Source of the DNA: RHKX01 sp963823275
GTDB taxonomy: Bacteria > Actinomycetota > Thermoleophilia > Solirubrobacterales > 70-9
Assembly (NCBI GenBank): GCA_963823275.1
Contig: CAWGKW010000001.1
Coordinates: 868,001-932,000, forward strand
Reading direction: 5' to 3'
Length of the DNA: 64,000 nt
The notes below the pieces were generated by a model. That model was given only the letters and a program-made list of their open reading frames with translations. It searched no databases and had not been told where the DNA came from. Shown here piece by piece: positions 15,149 to 24,154 of this stretch (its first letter is position 1; each line of letters starts with the position of its first letter). A program made the position numbers and the translations under genes.

Positions 15149-16855
15149 CTACGTAGTCGCGGTACGGCGCGAGAAGCGCCCACGCAAACCGGCCCGATGG
15201 CGACGATCCTTGAGGATCCGCTGCGCTGCGTTGTGCCCGCTCGCGGCCATCACGCCGCCGCCCGGGTGGGTTCCGGCGCCACAGAGGTAGAGGCCCTCGA
15301 GCGGGGTCGCGTACTTCGCCAGTCCGGGAGTGGGGCGCATGAACGCCATCTGCGCGATGTCCTGCTCGCCCTGGAAGATCGAGCCGTCGACGAGGCCGAA
15401 GATGTCCTCGAGGTCGGGCGGCGCGAGCACCTCGCGCTCGACGACCGAGCCCGGCAGGTTGGTCGCGTACTCACCGATGCTCGCGATGCAGGTGTCCGCA
15501 TACTTCTCACGGGCGCCCTCCGGCCATTGTTCGTGCTCGGTCGGCCCGTACTGGGTGAACATCGTCGCGATCCAGCGGTCGTCGTCGGTCAGCGACGGGT
15601 CGACGGAGGACGGGACCTCCATCTCGACGTAGGGGTGCTCGGCGGGAACGCCCCGGACCGCGTCCTGCCAGGCGCGCTCCAGGTAGTCGAGCGATGGGCA
15701 CCAGTTGACCCCGGCGGTGAGAAGGTGCTTGGAGTCCTCCTCGCTCAGGCCCTCATAGACGGGTGCCTCGGAGAGGACCATGTTGATCTTCACCGATGCA
15801 CCACGGGTCCGGTAGGCGGCCATGTCCTCACGGACGTCCTCGGGGAAGTTCTCGGCGCCCGCGAGATCCATGATCGTGGTCTTCGGATGGGCGCCCGACG
15901 CGACGATCGGAGCGCGGAGCACGGTGCCGTCGGCGAGCGTGACGCCGGTCACCCGGCCGCCGCTGGAGTCGATGCTGGCGACCTCGGCGTCGGTGCGAAT
16001 TTCGGCGCCGGAAGCGCGGGCGCTGGTGGCGATCGCCTCGCTGATTGCGCCCATGCCGCCGATCACCTGACCCCAGGAGCCGACCTGGCCGTCGAGCTCA
16101 CCGAGCGCGTGATGGAGGAGGTTGTAGGCGGTGCCCGGCGAGTAGGGGCCGGCCCAGACTCCGACGACGCCGGTCGAGGCGATCGAGCCCTTCAGGTAGT
16201 CGTTTTCGAACAGGCCGTCGAGCCAGTCGCCGACCGACATCGTGAAGATCCGGATGAGCTGCTGGACGTCGCGCTGCGACATGCCCGCGACCCGACCGGC
16301 CTCCCTGAGCAGACCAGCGATGTCTCCAGGGGCCTTGGAGCCCGGCGCCGGAGGCTGGCGGATCATCATCGGCCGGACGAAGTCGGCGGCCATGAACAGC
16401 AGCTCCTCGAACTTGGCGTAGTTCTCGGCGTCTTTCTTGCTGAAGCGGGCGATCGACTCCTGCGTCTTGACGACGTCGTCGTGAAAGATGATCGGGCCGT
16501 CGGGCGTCATCGCCGCGTAGGCGGGATCGAGGGGGTAGGCCTTGTAGCCGTATCGCTTCAACTCCAGGTCGGCGACGACCTTCGGCTGCAACATCGAGAC
16601 GACGTAGGAGCAGCGGGAGACGCGGGCGCCGGGCCAGACCTCCTCGGTCACGCAGGCACCGCCGAGTATGTGCCGCCGCTCGAGGATCAGCGTCCTCAGC
16701 CCGGACTTCGCCAGGTAGGCGCCGGTGGTCAGCCCGTTATGGCCACCGCCGACCACGATCGCGTCCCACGACCCACCCCCGGTCGCCGGTGCCCGGCTGC
16801 CGTTGCCGGCGCTGGAAGTGGGCAGGGACGACGGTGACGTGGCTGAGGGCTCCAT
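15149..16855 (-). CDS. FAD-dependent oxidoreductase, PYROXD2/CrtI-like (copy 1)
   Basis: 568 aa. Dinucleotide fold VVGGGHNGL at about 35-43 with the GG doublet ILERRHILGGACV after it, and the C-terminal FAD motif GLYLCGAGTHPGGG. This is the phytoene-desaturase-like amine-oxidase superfamily, but closest in pattern to PYROXD2-type proteins of unknown substrate rather than true CrtI. The first ~25 residues are Ser/Gly-rich and perhaps disordered. The gene is divergent from a class III aminotransferase, sharing a gap that holds a TTGAC-N6-GTCAA dyad. Two tandem paralogues occur at 24155-27389. Confidence 0.82.
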   Translation of the reverse strand: MEPSATSPSSLPTSSAGNGSRAPATGGGSWDAIVVGGGHNGLTTGAYLAKSGLRTLILERRHILGGACVTEEVWPGARVSRCSYVVSMLQPKVVADLELKRYGYKAYPLDPAYAAMTPDGPIIFHDDVVKTQESIARFSKKDAENYAKFEELLFMAADFVRPMMIRQPPAPGSKAPGDIAGLLREAGRVAGMSQRDVQQLIRIFTMSVGDWLDGLFENDYLKGSIASTGVVGVWAGPYSPGTAYNLLHHALGELDGQVGSWGQVIGGMGAISEAIATSARASGAEIRTDAEVASIDSSGGRVTGVTLADGTVLRAPIVASGAHPKTTIMDLAGAENFPEDVREDMAAYRTRGASVKINMVLSEAPVYEGLSEEDSKHLLTAGVNWCPSLDYLERAWQDAVRGVPAEHPYVEMEVPSSVDPSLTDDDRWIATMFTQYGPTEHEQWPEGAREKYADTCIASIGEYATNLPGSVVEREVLAPPDLEDIFGLVDGSIFQGEQDIAQMAFMRPTPGLAKYATPLEGLYLCGAGTHPGGGVMAASGHNAAQRILKDRRHRAGLRGRFSRRTATT

Positions 16856-16861
16856 GGGGCC

Positions 16862-16920
16862 AAGCTAACACATCGTTCAATTGACTACAAGGTCAACTGG
16901 TCCTCCCAACCCCCTACACT
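16862..16920. promoter_or_regulatory. Divergent promoter region with dyad TTGAC-N6-GTCAA (site A)
   Basis: The dyad is at 16881-16896 (TTGAC TACAAG GTCAA). For the minus gene, TAGCTT (16862-16867) ends 6 nt before its ATG. For the plus gene, TACACT (16915-16920) ends 8 nt before ATG 16929. With 17-nt spacing both -35 positions fall on the dyad, so a bound regulator would block both. The same dyad recurs at 22876 and 37248. Confidence 0.62.
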
Positions 16921-16928
16921 CAGGGGTG

Positions 16929-18302
16929 ATGACAGACCTACAGACACGCGCCAAGCAGCACCTGATGCTGCATTTCTCTGACATGACGACGGCCGCTGAG
17001 GACATCCCCGTGATCGTTCGCGGCGAGGGCAGCCACGTCTTCGACGAGAAGGGCAACCGCTACATCGACGGCCTCTCGGGCCTCTACTGCCTCAACCTCG
17101 GCCACTCCCACGGCGAGGAGATCGCCGCCGCCGCCGCCAGCCAGATGAGCACGCTGCCCTACACGAGCAACTGGACGGTCGCCCACCCGCCTTCGATCGA
17201 CCTGGCGACCAAGCTCGCCGAGCTTGCGCCCGACGGCTTCGAGCGGGTCTTCTTCACATCGGGCGGCTCGGAGTCGGTCGAGTCGGCATACAAGCTGGCG
17301 ATCCAGTGGCACCAGGCCAACGGCGAGCCGCAGCGGCGCAAGGTGATCGCCCGGCGCGACGCCTACCACGGGGTGACGATGGGAGCGTTGTCGTTCACGG
17401 GCATTCCGATCTGCCGGACCGCGTTCGAGCCCCTGGGCATCCCGACCAGCCACGTCTCCTCGACCAACGCCTACAGGCACCCTGCCGGTGCCGACGAGGA
17501 CGAGTTCACCAAGGCGCTGCTCGGGGAAATCGAGCAGGTGATCGAATTCCAGCAGCCCGAGACGATCGCGATGATCATCATGGAGCCGGTTCAGAACGCC
17601 GGCGGATCGATCGTCCCGCCGGCCGGCTACTGGCAGGGTCTGCGCGAGATCTGCGACGAGCACGGGATCCTGCTCGTCTCCGACGAGGTGATCTGCGCCT
17701 TCGGTCGCATCGGCACCTGGTTCGGCGCTCAGCGCCTCGACTACTCGCCCGATCTGATCACCTTCGCCAAGGGTCTGACGGGCGCCCACGCGGCGATGGG
17801 AGGAGTGATGATCTCCGACAAGGTCGCCGATCCGTTCCTGACCGGCAAGGGCGACTACCTGCACGGGCTCACCTTCGGCGGCCATCCCGTCGGCTCAGCG
17901 GTGGCACTGAAGGCGATCGAGATCTTCGAGCGCGAGCAGATCTTCGAGAACGTCATGGCCAATGAGCCGAAGGTTCGCGAGATGCTCGAGGGCCTCAAGG
18001 ACATCCCGATCGTCGGTGACATCCGCGGCCTGGGCCACTTCTTCGCGATCGAGGTCGTCAAGGACCAGGCGACCAAGGAGTCGCTGACGGTGGCAGAGGC
18101 CAACTGGCTGCTCAAGGACGTCCTCTCAGACCGCCTCTTCGAGCGCGGGATGATCTGCCGTCTCGATGACCGCTCCGAGCCGATCGTTCAGATCGCCCCG
18201 CCGCTGGTGGCCGACATCGCCCTGTTCGAGGAGATCACCGAGGTCCTCCGCGCGGGGCTCGAGCACGCGTACGACCACCTGATGGCCGGCGCCCCGGTCT
18301 GA
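16929..18302 (+). CDS. Class III aminotransferase (omega-amino acid/putrescine:pyruvate type)
   Basis: 457 aa from ATG 16929. PLP fold type I, with FFTSGGSESVESAYK (phosphate cup), AYHGVTMGALSF, DEVICAFGRIG (Asp for the pyridine N) and the Schiff-base Lys in TFAKGLTGAHAAMGG. The front MLHFSDMTTA...DGLSGLYCLNLGH is as in omega-amino acid:pyruvate and polyamine aminotransferases such as SpuC. It would move a terminal amino group to pyruvate, giving an aldehyde. The nearby polyamine-type transporter and amine oxidase fit this. Substrate not proven. Confidence 0.83.
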   Translation: MTDLQTRAKQHLMLHFSDMTTAAEDIPVIVRGEGSHVFDEKGNRYIDGLSGLYCLNLGHSHGEEIAAAAASQMSTLPYTSNWTVAHPPSIDLATKLAELAPDGFERVFFTSGGSESVESAYKLAIQWHQANGEPQRRKVIARRDAYHGVTMGALSFTGIPICRTAFEPLGIPTSHVSSTNAYRHPAGADEDEFTKALLGEIEQVIEFQQPETIAMIIMEPVQNAGGSIVPPAGYWQGLREICDEHGILLVSDEVICAFGRIGTWFGAQRLDYSPDLITFAKGLTGAHAAMGGVMISDKVADPFLTGKGDYLHGLTFGGHPVGSAVALKAIEIFEREQIFENVMANEPKVREMLEGLKDIPIVGDIRGLGHFFAIEVVKDQATKESLTVAEANWLLKDVLSDRLFERGMICRLDDRSEPIVQIAPPLVADIALFEEITEVLRAGLEHAYDHLMAGAPV

Positions 18303-18329
18303 GCTGCGGGTCAGGCCGGGGGTGCGGGC

Positions 18330-19466
18330 TCAGCCCGTCGTCACCGAGCCGGGGAACAGCTCCCCGGCGAGCGCGAAGAACATGCCGATCGTCTCGCCCG
18401 AGAAGTTCGTCGACTTGTTCGCGGAGATCAGGATCGTGGCTTTCTCGGCGGGCAGGTAGAACATCGATGTGTTGAACCCGTAGATCGCGCCGTTGTGGCC
18501 GATCCAGTCGTCCAGCCGGAACATCCCGAGGCCGTAGCCGATGCTCGGGCCACCGGGGTTGGCGATCGGGCGGAACCCGATCTGCTTTCGAAACAGTCGC
18601 CTGGAGATCAGCTCGCCGGTGCCGAGAGCCTTCGCCCAGATCTTCAGGTCGCCGATCGTCGTCGTCATGTTGCCGGCGGTCCAGGCGACGTCGGGGTTGA
18701 CCAGCGTGTAGTCGGCGAGCGGCTGATCGCCCTCGTCGCCACCGTAGTAGCCGTGGGCGAAAGGAGACTCGAGCTCCGCCGTCGTCGGCGACAGCGTCCG
18801 TCTCAGCCCGGCCCGCTGGGCGAGCCGGTCGATCACGTCCTCGACCGGCTTGCCCGTGATCTTCTCGAGGATGAACCCGAGCAGGATGTAGTTGGAGTCG
18901 GAGTAGGAGACCATCTTGCCCGGCCTGAAATCGGGCTCGTGGCGATCCAGGATCTCCAGCGTGTCTCTCGGCTCCCAGCCCGGATAGAGCGGGTTCGCGG
19001 AGAAGGCCGCATTGAACTGATCATCGCGGGTGAAGTCATAGATCCCACCGGTCATAGCGAGGAGCTGGCGGATCGAGATCTGACCGCCCCTCGGGACGCC
19101 CTTGACGTAGTCGGCGAGCTTCTCGTTCAGCCTCAGCCTGCCGCGGTCGACGAGGCGGAGGACGGCGACGGCCGTGAAGGTTTTTGAGATGCTCGCCATC
19201 CGGATCGTGTCGGCCGGATCCATGGGCTCGTCGGTGGCGATGTCGGAGATGCCATAGGAGCGCTCGAACCGCTTGCCGGGGGCGAACACGGCGACGTTGA
19301 CGCCCGGGACGTTCTGCGTGGCCATCGTGTCGATCACGGTCGCGTCGATGGCCGCGACCTCCGCTGGGCTGAATCCGCGATCCGCTCCCCGCGATCCGAC
19401 GGCGCCGGCCGCCGCCACCAGTGCAACGAGCCCGATCGCAAGTCCGATCATGGCCCGGCGTGGCAT
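18330..19466 (-). CDS. Serine hydrolase of the class C beta-lactamase/DD-peptidase fold
   Basis: About 378 aa from ATG 19466. N-terminal signal or anchor RRAMIGLAIGLVALVAAAGAVG. SxxK motif as SISK, in MASISKTFTAVAV; the second motif reads YSDSN where YSN is usual; the third is HNG in GHNGAIYGF. These features fit exported D-Ala-D-Ala carboxypeptidases or EstB-like esterases. An in-frame start exists upstream (to 19565) but it would extend into the neighbouring gene and precede the signal peptide. Probably independent of the catabolic genes around it. Confidence 0.78.
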   Translation of the reverse strand: MPRRAMIGLAIGLVALVAAAGAVGSRGADRGFSPAEVAAIDATVIDTMATQNVPGVNVAVFAPGKRFERSYGISDIATDEPMDPADTIRMASISKTFTAVAVLRLVDRGRLRLNEKLADYVKGVPRGGQISIRQLLAMTGGIYDFTRDDQFNAAFSANPLYPGWEPRDTLEILDRHEPDFRPGKMVSYSDSNYILLGFILEKITGKPVEDVIDRLAQRAGLRRTLSPTTAELESPFAHGYYGGDEGDQPLADYTLVNPDVAWTAGNMTTTIGDLKIWAKALGTGELISRRLFRKQIGFRPIANPGGPSIGYGLGMFRLDDWIGHNGAIYGFNTSMFYLPAEKATILISANKSTNFSGETIGMFFALAGELFPGSVTTG

Positions 19467-19525
19467 GAGTGCGGACTGCGATGTCAATCTGGGCCCTTCC
19501 TGGACGACGGTCGAACGCGAGGAGT

Positions 19526-21613
19526 CTATGTGCTGCGTCGGGCAAGGGCATCGACGGCAAGACACCCGGTCGGACCGGCAATCAGCGGGTTCAACTCGAG
19601 CAGGGCCAGCCCGGACTCGAGCAGGGCCTCGCCCGCAGCGGACGCCGCAGTCACGACCGCAGCCAGGTCCACCGCCGCGCCTCCGCGATCGCCGAGCAGA
19701 AGCGATGAGCCGCGGAGCGTTCGGATCGCCTGCTCGATCCGCTCGGGAGGGGCCGGTAGGGGGATGATCGCCACGTCGTCAAGCGCCTCCGTCCAGATCC
19801 CCCCGAGGCCGACCACGAGCGCCGGCACGATCGCATCCGCCCGGGCGGCGATGAACAGCTCCACTCCCGCCGGCGCCATCCGCTCGACCAGCAGCTCCGC
19901 GCCCGCGGCCGCCGGCAGAGCCAGCAGGCGCTCGGCGGCCTTGCTGAGCTCCGTCGCGCTCGCGACCCCGAGCTCCAGCGCTCCCGTATCGCTCTTGTGG
20001 TGGAGCCCAGGTGAGGACAACTTGATCGCGACCGGGAAGCCAAGCTTTTCGCCGGCGTCCACCGCCGAGGCGGCGTCGCCGACGGTCAGCATCTCCGGTA
20101 CCGGTATGCCCGCCGAGCCGATCAGTCGCTTGGCCCCGGCCTCGCTCAGCCAGCCCTCGGGGCCGGCGGCCCCCGAGCCCGCGGTCCGCGCGGCCGCGGA
20201 GATGGCGCGTAACCGCTCCGGGTCCCCGGCGGGTCGGCGAAGCTCGCGGGCGCAGTAGACCGCGGTGGACAGTCCCTGAATCGAGGGAAGGCCGCGATCG
20301 GCGAGCTCGCCGATCACCTCCTCGCCGATCAGGTCGGGAAGCGTTGAGGCGAACAGCGGGGCGGCGGAGCATCGCTCGGCGCCGTCGGCAAGGCCGTTGC
20401 GGGTCTCCCGCCAGCCGGGCTCGACCTCCTCGGCCAGATCCTCGGGGGTGTCGTGAAAGATCAGCAACTGGTCGATCGCGGGGTCGTCACCGACCGTGGC
20501 GACGATCGACCCAAGCCGCTCGCGTTCGGCCCAGATCATCGACGTGTAGTCGAGCGGATTGACTGGGGTGGCCGCCTCCGGCAGCAAATCGACGAGCCGG
20601 TCCCTCGTCGACTCGGCGAGCTCCGGGAGCACCATCCCCAGGCGCTCGGCTTCGTCGGCGGCGATCCCCGAGTCACCGCCCGAACACGTGAGCACAGCGA
20701 GGCCGCCCCTCCCGCTCGGCCGGGCGCGCGGCTCGGCCAGCACGCGTGACAGCTCCAGCAACTCGTGAGGGTCGCGAGCCCAGCAGGCACCGGATTCCTC
20801 GATCAGCGCCCGGAAGATCCGCTGGTCTCCGGCGAGCGAGCCGGTGTGAGCTGCGGCCGCCCCGGCGCCCGCCTCCGACGAGCCGACCTTGAGGACGACG
20901 ACGCCGATCCCGCGCTCGGCGCAGCTCGCCAGCGCCCCGGCGAATCGCTCGCCGTCGCCATCGGACTCCAGGAAGAGGGCGACCGAGCGGACCCCGTCCT
21001 GCGCGCTCAGGGCACCGAGCCAGTCGCTGGCGTCGCAGACCGCCTGATTGCCGGTCGAGATCACCGTGTGGAACCCGATCCCGCGGCGCGAGCCGAGCGC
21101 GTTGACCGCGACGTTGCCGCTCTGGGAGATCATCGCGACGCCGCCCGGCTGCAGCGCCTGCACGGAGTCGCCCCACATCCCGGCCCGCGCGGTGAAGTTG
21201 ACGATCCCGTTGCCGTTCGGACCGCAGACGGGGAACGAGGCCGCTTCGGCGGAGGCCTTCAGGCGCGCCTCGAGGTCACGGCCCGATTCCACCTCGCCGA
21301 AGCCGGCCGACACGACCACCGCTCCGCCGCAGCCGAGCGCCGCGGCGTCGGCGATCACATCGGGGACCCCGGCGGCCGGAATCGCGATCGCGATCGCGTC
21401 GACGGGCTCCGGGAGATCGTTGACGGTGGGGACGCACCGAACCTCGCGAATCCGGTCGCGGTTCGGGTTGATCCCCCAGACGTCTCCCCGGTAGCCGAGG
21501 CGCTCGAGGTTGCGCAGGATCGTGTCGCCGTAGGCGTCGGGACGATCCGTCGCCCCGACGACTGCGATCGATCGTGGCTCCAGCAGCCGCGCGAGACCGT
21601 TGGCTGCCGTCAC
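19526..21613 (-). CDS. Acetate/acyl-CoA synthetase (ADP-forming), fused alpha-beta
   Basis: About 695 aa. Order: CoA-binding Rossmann domain (LLEPRSIAVVGATDRP), succinyl-CoA ligase-like domains with the phospho-His region AAAAHTGSLAGD, then an ATP-grasp domain (PVAIKLSSPGLHHKSDTGAL). This is the single-chain NDP-forming type that interconverts acyl-CoA, ADP and Pi with acid, CoA and ATP. GTG 21613 is preferred because the family starts about here; an in-frame ATG at 21649 would overlap the preceding acyl-CoA dehydrogenase gene by 26 bp. It is co-directional with that gene and probably in the same operon. Confidence 0.84.
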   Translation of the reverse strand: MTAANGLARLLEPRSIAVVGATDRPDAYGDTILRNLERLGYRGDVWGINPNRDRIREVRCVPTVNDLPEPVDAIAIAIPAAGVPDVIADAAALGCGGAVVVSAGFGEVESGRDLEARLKASAEAASFPVCGPNGNGIVNFTARAGMWGDSVQALQPGGVAMISQSGNVAVNALGSRRGIGFHTVISTGNQAVCDASDWLGALSAQDGVRSVALFLESDGDGERFAGALASCAERGIGVVVLKVGSSEAGAGAAAAHTGSLAGDQRIFRALIEESGACWARDPHELLELSRVLAEPRARPSGRGGLAVLTCSGGDSGIAADEAERLGMVLPELAESTRDRLVDLLPEAATPVNPLDYTSMIWAERERLGSIVATVGDDPAIDQLLIFHDTPEDLAEEVEPGWRETRNGLADGAERCSAAPLFASTLPDLIGEEVIGELADRGLPSIQGLSTAVYCARELRRPAGDPERLRAISAAARTAGSGAAGPEGWLSEAGAKRLIGSAGIPVPEMLTVGDAASAVDAGEKLGFPVAIKLSSPGLHHKSDTGALELGVASATELSKAAERLLALPAAAGAELLVERMAPAGVELFIAARADAIVPALVVGLGGIWTEALDDVAIIPLPAPPERIEQAIRTLRGSSLLLGDRGGAAVDLAAVVTAASAAGEALLESGLALLELNPLIAGPTGCLAVDALARRST

Positions 21614-21623
21614 CCGAAGCCGC

Positions 21624-22844
21624 TCAGTGGAGCATCCGCTCGACGCCACGGCGCTCGATCCCGCGGGCGATGATCAGGCGCTGGATCTCGCTGGTGCCCT
21701 CCCAGATCCGGTCGACCCGGAGCTCTCTCAGCAGTCGTTCGGCAACGTTCGAGCGCAGGTAGCCGCGGCCTCCGAACGCCTGCACGCAGCGGTCGGCGCA
21801 GCGCCAGGCGGCCTCGCTCATGAACAGCTTGGCCATCGATGCCTTGTTGTGGACGACCTTGGGGTCGGCCCCCGCGTCGGCCAGCGACGCGACGCTCAGG
21901 GTCAGCAGCCGTCCCGCCGCAGCATCGGCGGTCGAATCAGCCAGCGGAAAGGAGACGCCCTGGTAATCGAAGATCCGGTTGCCTCCCTGCTCGCGCTTCA
22001 TCGCCCAATCGGTGGTCACGTCGAGCAGTCGCCACATGGCGCCGGCGCAGCGGGCGGCGATCCCCAGCCGTTCCTCCATGAACCACGAGCGCTGGAGGTC
22101 GTCCCCAGCGCCGATGCCGCCGATCACGTCGGCCTCGTTGACCTCGACGTCGGTGAAGGTGATCGTCGGATGGCCGTCGGGATACATGTGGGTGAAGAGG
22201 GGGTCGTCGATCGTCTTGATCCCGGGGCGCTCGGCGTCGACGACGAACAGGGTCGGCAGCCTCTCCCCGTCATCGATCACGTTCGCCATCACGATGTAGA
22301 CGGAGGCGACGTCGCCGGAGGTGACGAACCACTTCTCCCCGTTGAGCAGGTATCCGCCACCCGCCTGGTTCGGAACCGCGGTCGCGGCGATCCGGCTCGG
22401 GTCGGAGCCCGCGTCGCGCTCGGTCACCGCGTAGGCATCGCGGATCTCGCCGCGCAGAAGCGGCTTCAGCCAACGCTCGGTGTGCTTGGGCCCGGCGTGC
22501 TCCCAGACGTTGTAGCCGTTGGGGATGTGCCAGTGGATGGCATTGGTCGAGCGGCCGTACTGCTCCTCGACCAGGGCCCACTGCAGGCGGGTCCAGCCCT
22601 GGCCGCCGTGAGCGGGGTAGTGGAGACCGCCGGTCAGATTGCGGGCGATCGCCTCGCGTTTGACGTCGGCGATGACGTCCTCGGGGAGCCTGCCGTGTCG
22701 GCGCTCCGCCTCCTCTTCGAGGGGGAACATGATCTCCTCGGTGAACGCTCTGGCGCGGGCCTGGACGTCGAGCGTCGCGTCGTCGAGGTCGAAGGGAATG
22801 TCCGATGGGTCGACGTCGGCGGCTGATGTGGGTGCGCTCTCCAC
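21624..22844 (-). CDS. Acyl-CoA dehydrogenase
   Basis: 406 aa from GTG. FAD-binding middle domain AVTERDAGSDPSRI and NGEKWFVTSG. The catalytic Glu lies in RIWEGTSEIQRLIIARG near the C-terminus. Chain-length preference cannot be read. It would oxidise an acyl-CoA to the enoyl-CoA, passing electrons to ETF. The promoter faces the Rieske oxygenase gene across 93 bp; TAGAGT (22854-22859) is a likely -10, and the site B dyad covers its -35. Confidence 0.9.
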   Translation of the reverse strand: MESAPTSAADVDPSDIPFDLDDATLDVQARARAFTEEIMFPLEEEAERRHGRLPEDVIADVKREAIARNLTGGLHYPAHGGQGWTRLQWALVEEQYGRSTNAIHWHIPNGYNVWEHAGPKHTERWLKPLLRGEIRDAYAVTERDAGSDPSRIAATAVPNQAGGGYLLNGEKWFVTSGDVASVYIVMANVIDDGERLPTLFVVDAERPGIKTIDDPLFTHMYPDGHPTITFTDVEVNEADVIGGIGAGDDLQRSWFMEERLGIAARCAGAMWRLLDVTTDWAMKREQGGNRIFDYQGVSFPLADSTADAAAGRLLTLSVASLADAGADPKVVHNKASMAKLFMSEAAWRCADRCVQAFGGRGYLRSNVAERLLRELRVDRIWEGTSEIQRLIIARGIERRGVERMLH

Positions 22845-22875
22845 TTGACCGGCACTCTAACATGCGCTTGATCGA

Positions 22876-22891
22876 TTGACTACAAGATCAA
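22876..22891. promoter_or_regulatory. Dyad TTGAC-N6-ATCAA (site B), shared operator candidate
   Basis: TTGAC TACAAG ATCAA, identical to site A in its first 11 bases and differing only at the first base of the right arm. It sits between the acyl-CoA dehydrogenase and the Rieske gene, overlapping the expected -35 of the former. The imperfect outer arms ATTGA...TCAAT extend it. Confidence 0.6.
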
Positions 22892-22937
22892 TAGAGGCCC
22901 GATCGATGACCGCGAGAACGCAGAGGAGAACCGCCCG

Positions 22938-24128
22938 ATGAGCACACCGGCAGCGACGAACGGCAAGCTCTGGCTGGATCCGCGGGACGTGGAGCTGACC
23001 CTTCAACCGGTCGAGCGAGCCACGATGTTGCCGCCGGCCGCCTTCACCGACGAGTCGGTTCTCAGCTGGGAGGTCGACAACCTCTTCAACGGGTGGGTCT
23101 GCATGGGCCACGCCTCTGCCGTGGCCGAGCAGGGGTCCTTCCTGATGCGCGAGCTCGGGGATACGAGCGTCTTCGCCATGACCGGCTCAGACGGCGTCGT
23201 CCGGGCCTTCCTGAACGTCTGCCGTCATCGTGGGGCGCGAATCGTCGAGGAGACCGCAGGTCAGGTTCGCCGGCGCATCCAGTGTCCCTATCACGCCTGG
23301 TCCTACGACCTCGAGGGCAAACTCGTCGCGGCTCCCCACATGAACGACGTCGAGGACTTCGATCATTCCTGCTGGGGGCTCATCGGGGTCCGCTCGGCGA
23401 TCATCGGCGGGCTGCTCCTGATCGACCTCAGCGGCGAGGCCCCCGATCCGGCCGAACATGTCGGTGACCTGATCGGATTCCTCGACCGCTACCGGGTCGC
23501 TGAGCTGCAGCTCGCCCGCGGCACCGTGTACGAGGTCGAGGCCAACTGGAAGGGCATCGCGGAGAACTACAACGAGTGCCTGCACTGTCCCGGCGTCCAC
23601 CCGGAGCTGAATGCGCTCAGTGACTACCGCAGCGGTGAGGATGTCCACGGCGAGGGTTCGTGGTGCGGTGGTTCGATGACCTTGAACGACCACGCCGAGA
23701 CGATGGGAACCGGCGACGGCCACGCCACCGAGCGACCGCCGATCCGGGGTCTGACCGAGAAGGACGTCAACTCCGTCTACTACTTCGCCCTGTTCCCGAA
23801 CGCGCTTGTCTCCCTGCATCCCGACTACTTCATGCTGCACACGCTCTGGCCTCGGTCCAGTGGTCAAACCGAGGTCACCTGCGATTGGTTCTTCGAGCCG
23901 GAGACGGTGGCCCGCGACGACTTCGATCCCAGCGATGCCGTCGACTTCTGGGACATGGTCAACAGGCAGGACTGGTACGTCTGCGAGCTGACCCAGAAGG
24001 GCGTCAGGACGAAGGGCTACACGGCGGGCAGGTATTCGGGTGAGGAATCCGACGTGCATGCTTTCGACACGATGGTGGCCGGCCGCTACATGGAGGCGCT
24101 CCGCGAGGGCGCCGAGATCCCGGCCTGA
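22938..24128 (+). CDS. Rieske non-heme iron oxygenase, alpha subunit (GbcA/CntA/choline monooxygenase-like)
   Basis: 396 aa. Rieske cluster motifs C-x-H in NVCRHRGA and C-x2-H in CPYHAWSYD. The mononuclear iron site is ENYNECLHCPGVHPEL (E-x2-H-x4-H). A Glu, rather than the usual Asp, between the two centres is what the carnitine oxygenase CntA and glycine betaine demethylase GbcA carry, and the HPEL ending also matches GbcA-type enzymes. So a quaternary amine or betaine is a likely substrate. No reductase partner gene is in the window. A good ribosome site (AGAGGAGAAC) precedes ATG. Confidence 0.85.
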   Translation: MSTPAATNGKLWLDPRDVELTLQPVERATMLPPAAFTDESVLSWEVDNLFNGWVCMGHASAVAEQGSFLMRELGDTSVFAMTGSDGVVRAFLNVCRHRGARIVEETAGQVRRRIQCPYHAWSYDLEGKLVAAPHMNDVEDFDHSCWGLIGVRSAIIGGLLLIDLSGEAPDPAEHVGDLIGFLDRYRVAELQLARGTVYEVEANWKGIAENYNECLHCPGVHPELNALSDYRSGEDVHGEGSWCGGSMTLNDHAETMGTGDGHATERPPIRGLTEKDVNSVYYFALFPNALVSLHPDYFMLHTLWPRSSGQTEVTCDWFFEPETVARDDFDPSDAVDFWDMVNRQDWYVCELTQKGVRTKGYTAGRYSGEESDVHAFDTMVAGRYMEALREGAEIPA

Positions 24129-24154
24129 GCGCCGGCACTGGAGGAGAGAATCGA

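Noticed and set aside
15197..16837. Long opposite-strand open frames within flavoprotein, aminotransferase and other genes
   Set aside because: They are antisense shadows of high-GC genes with Arg/Asp/Val-rich, motif-free products.
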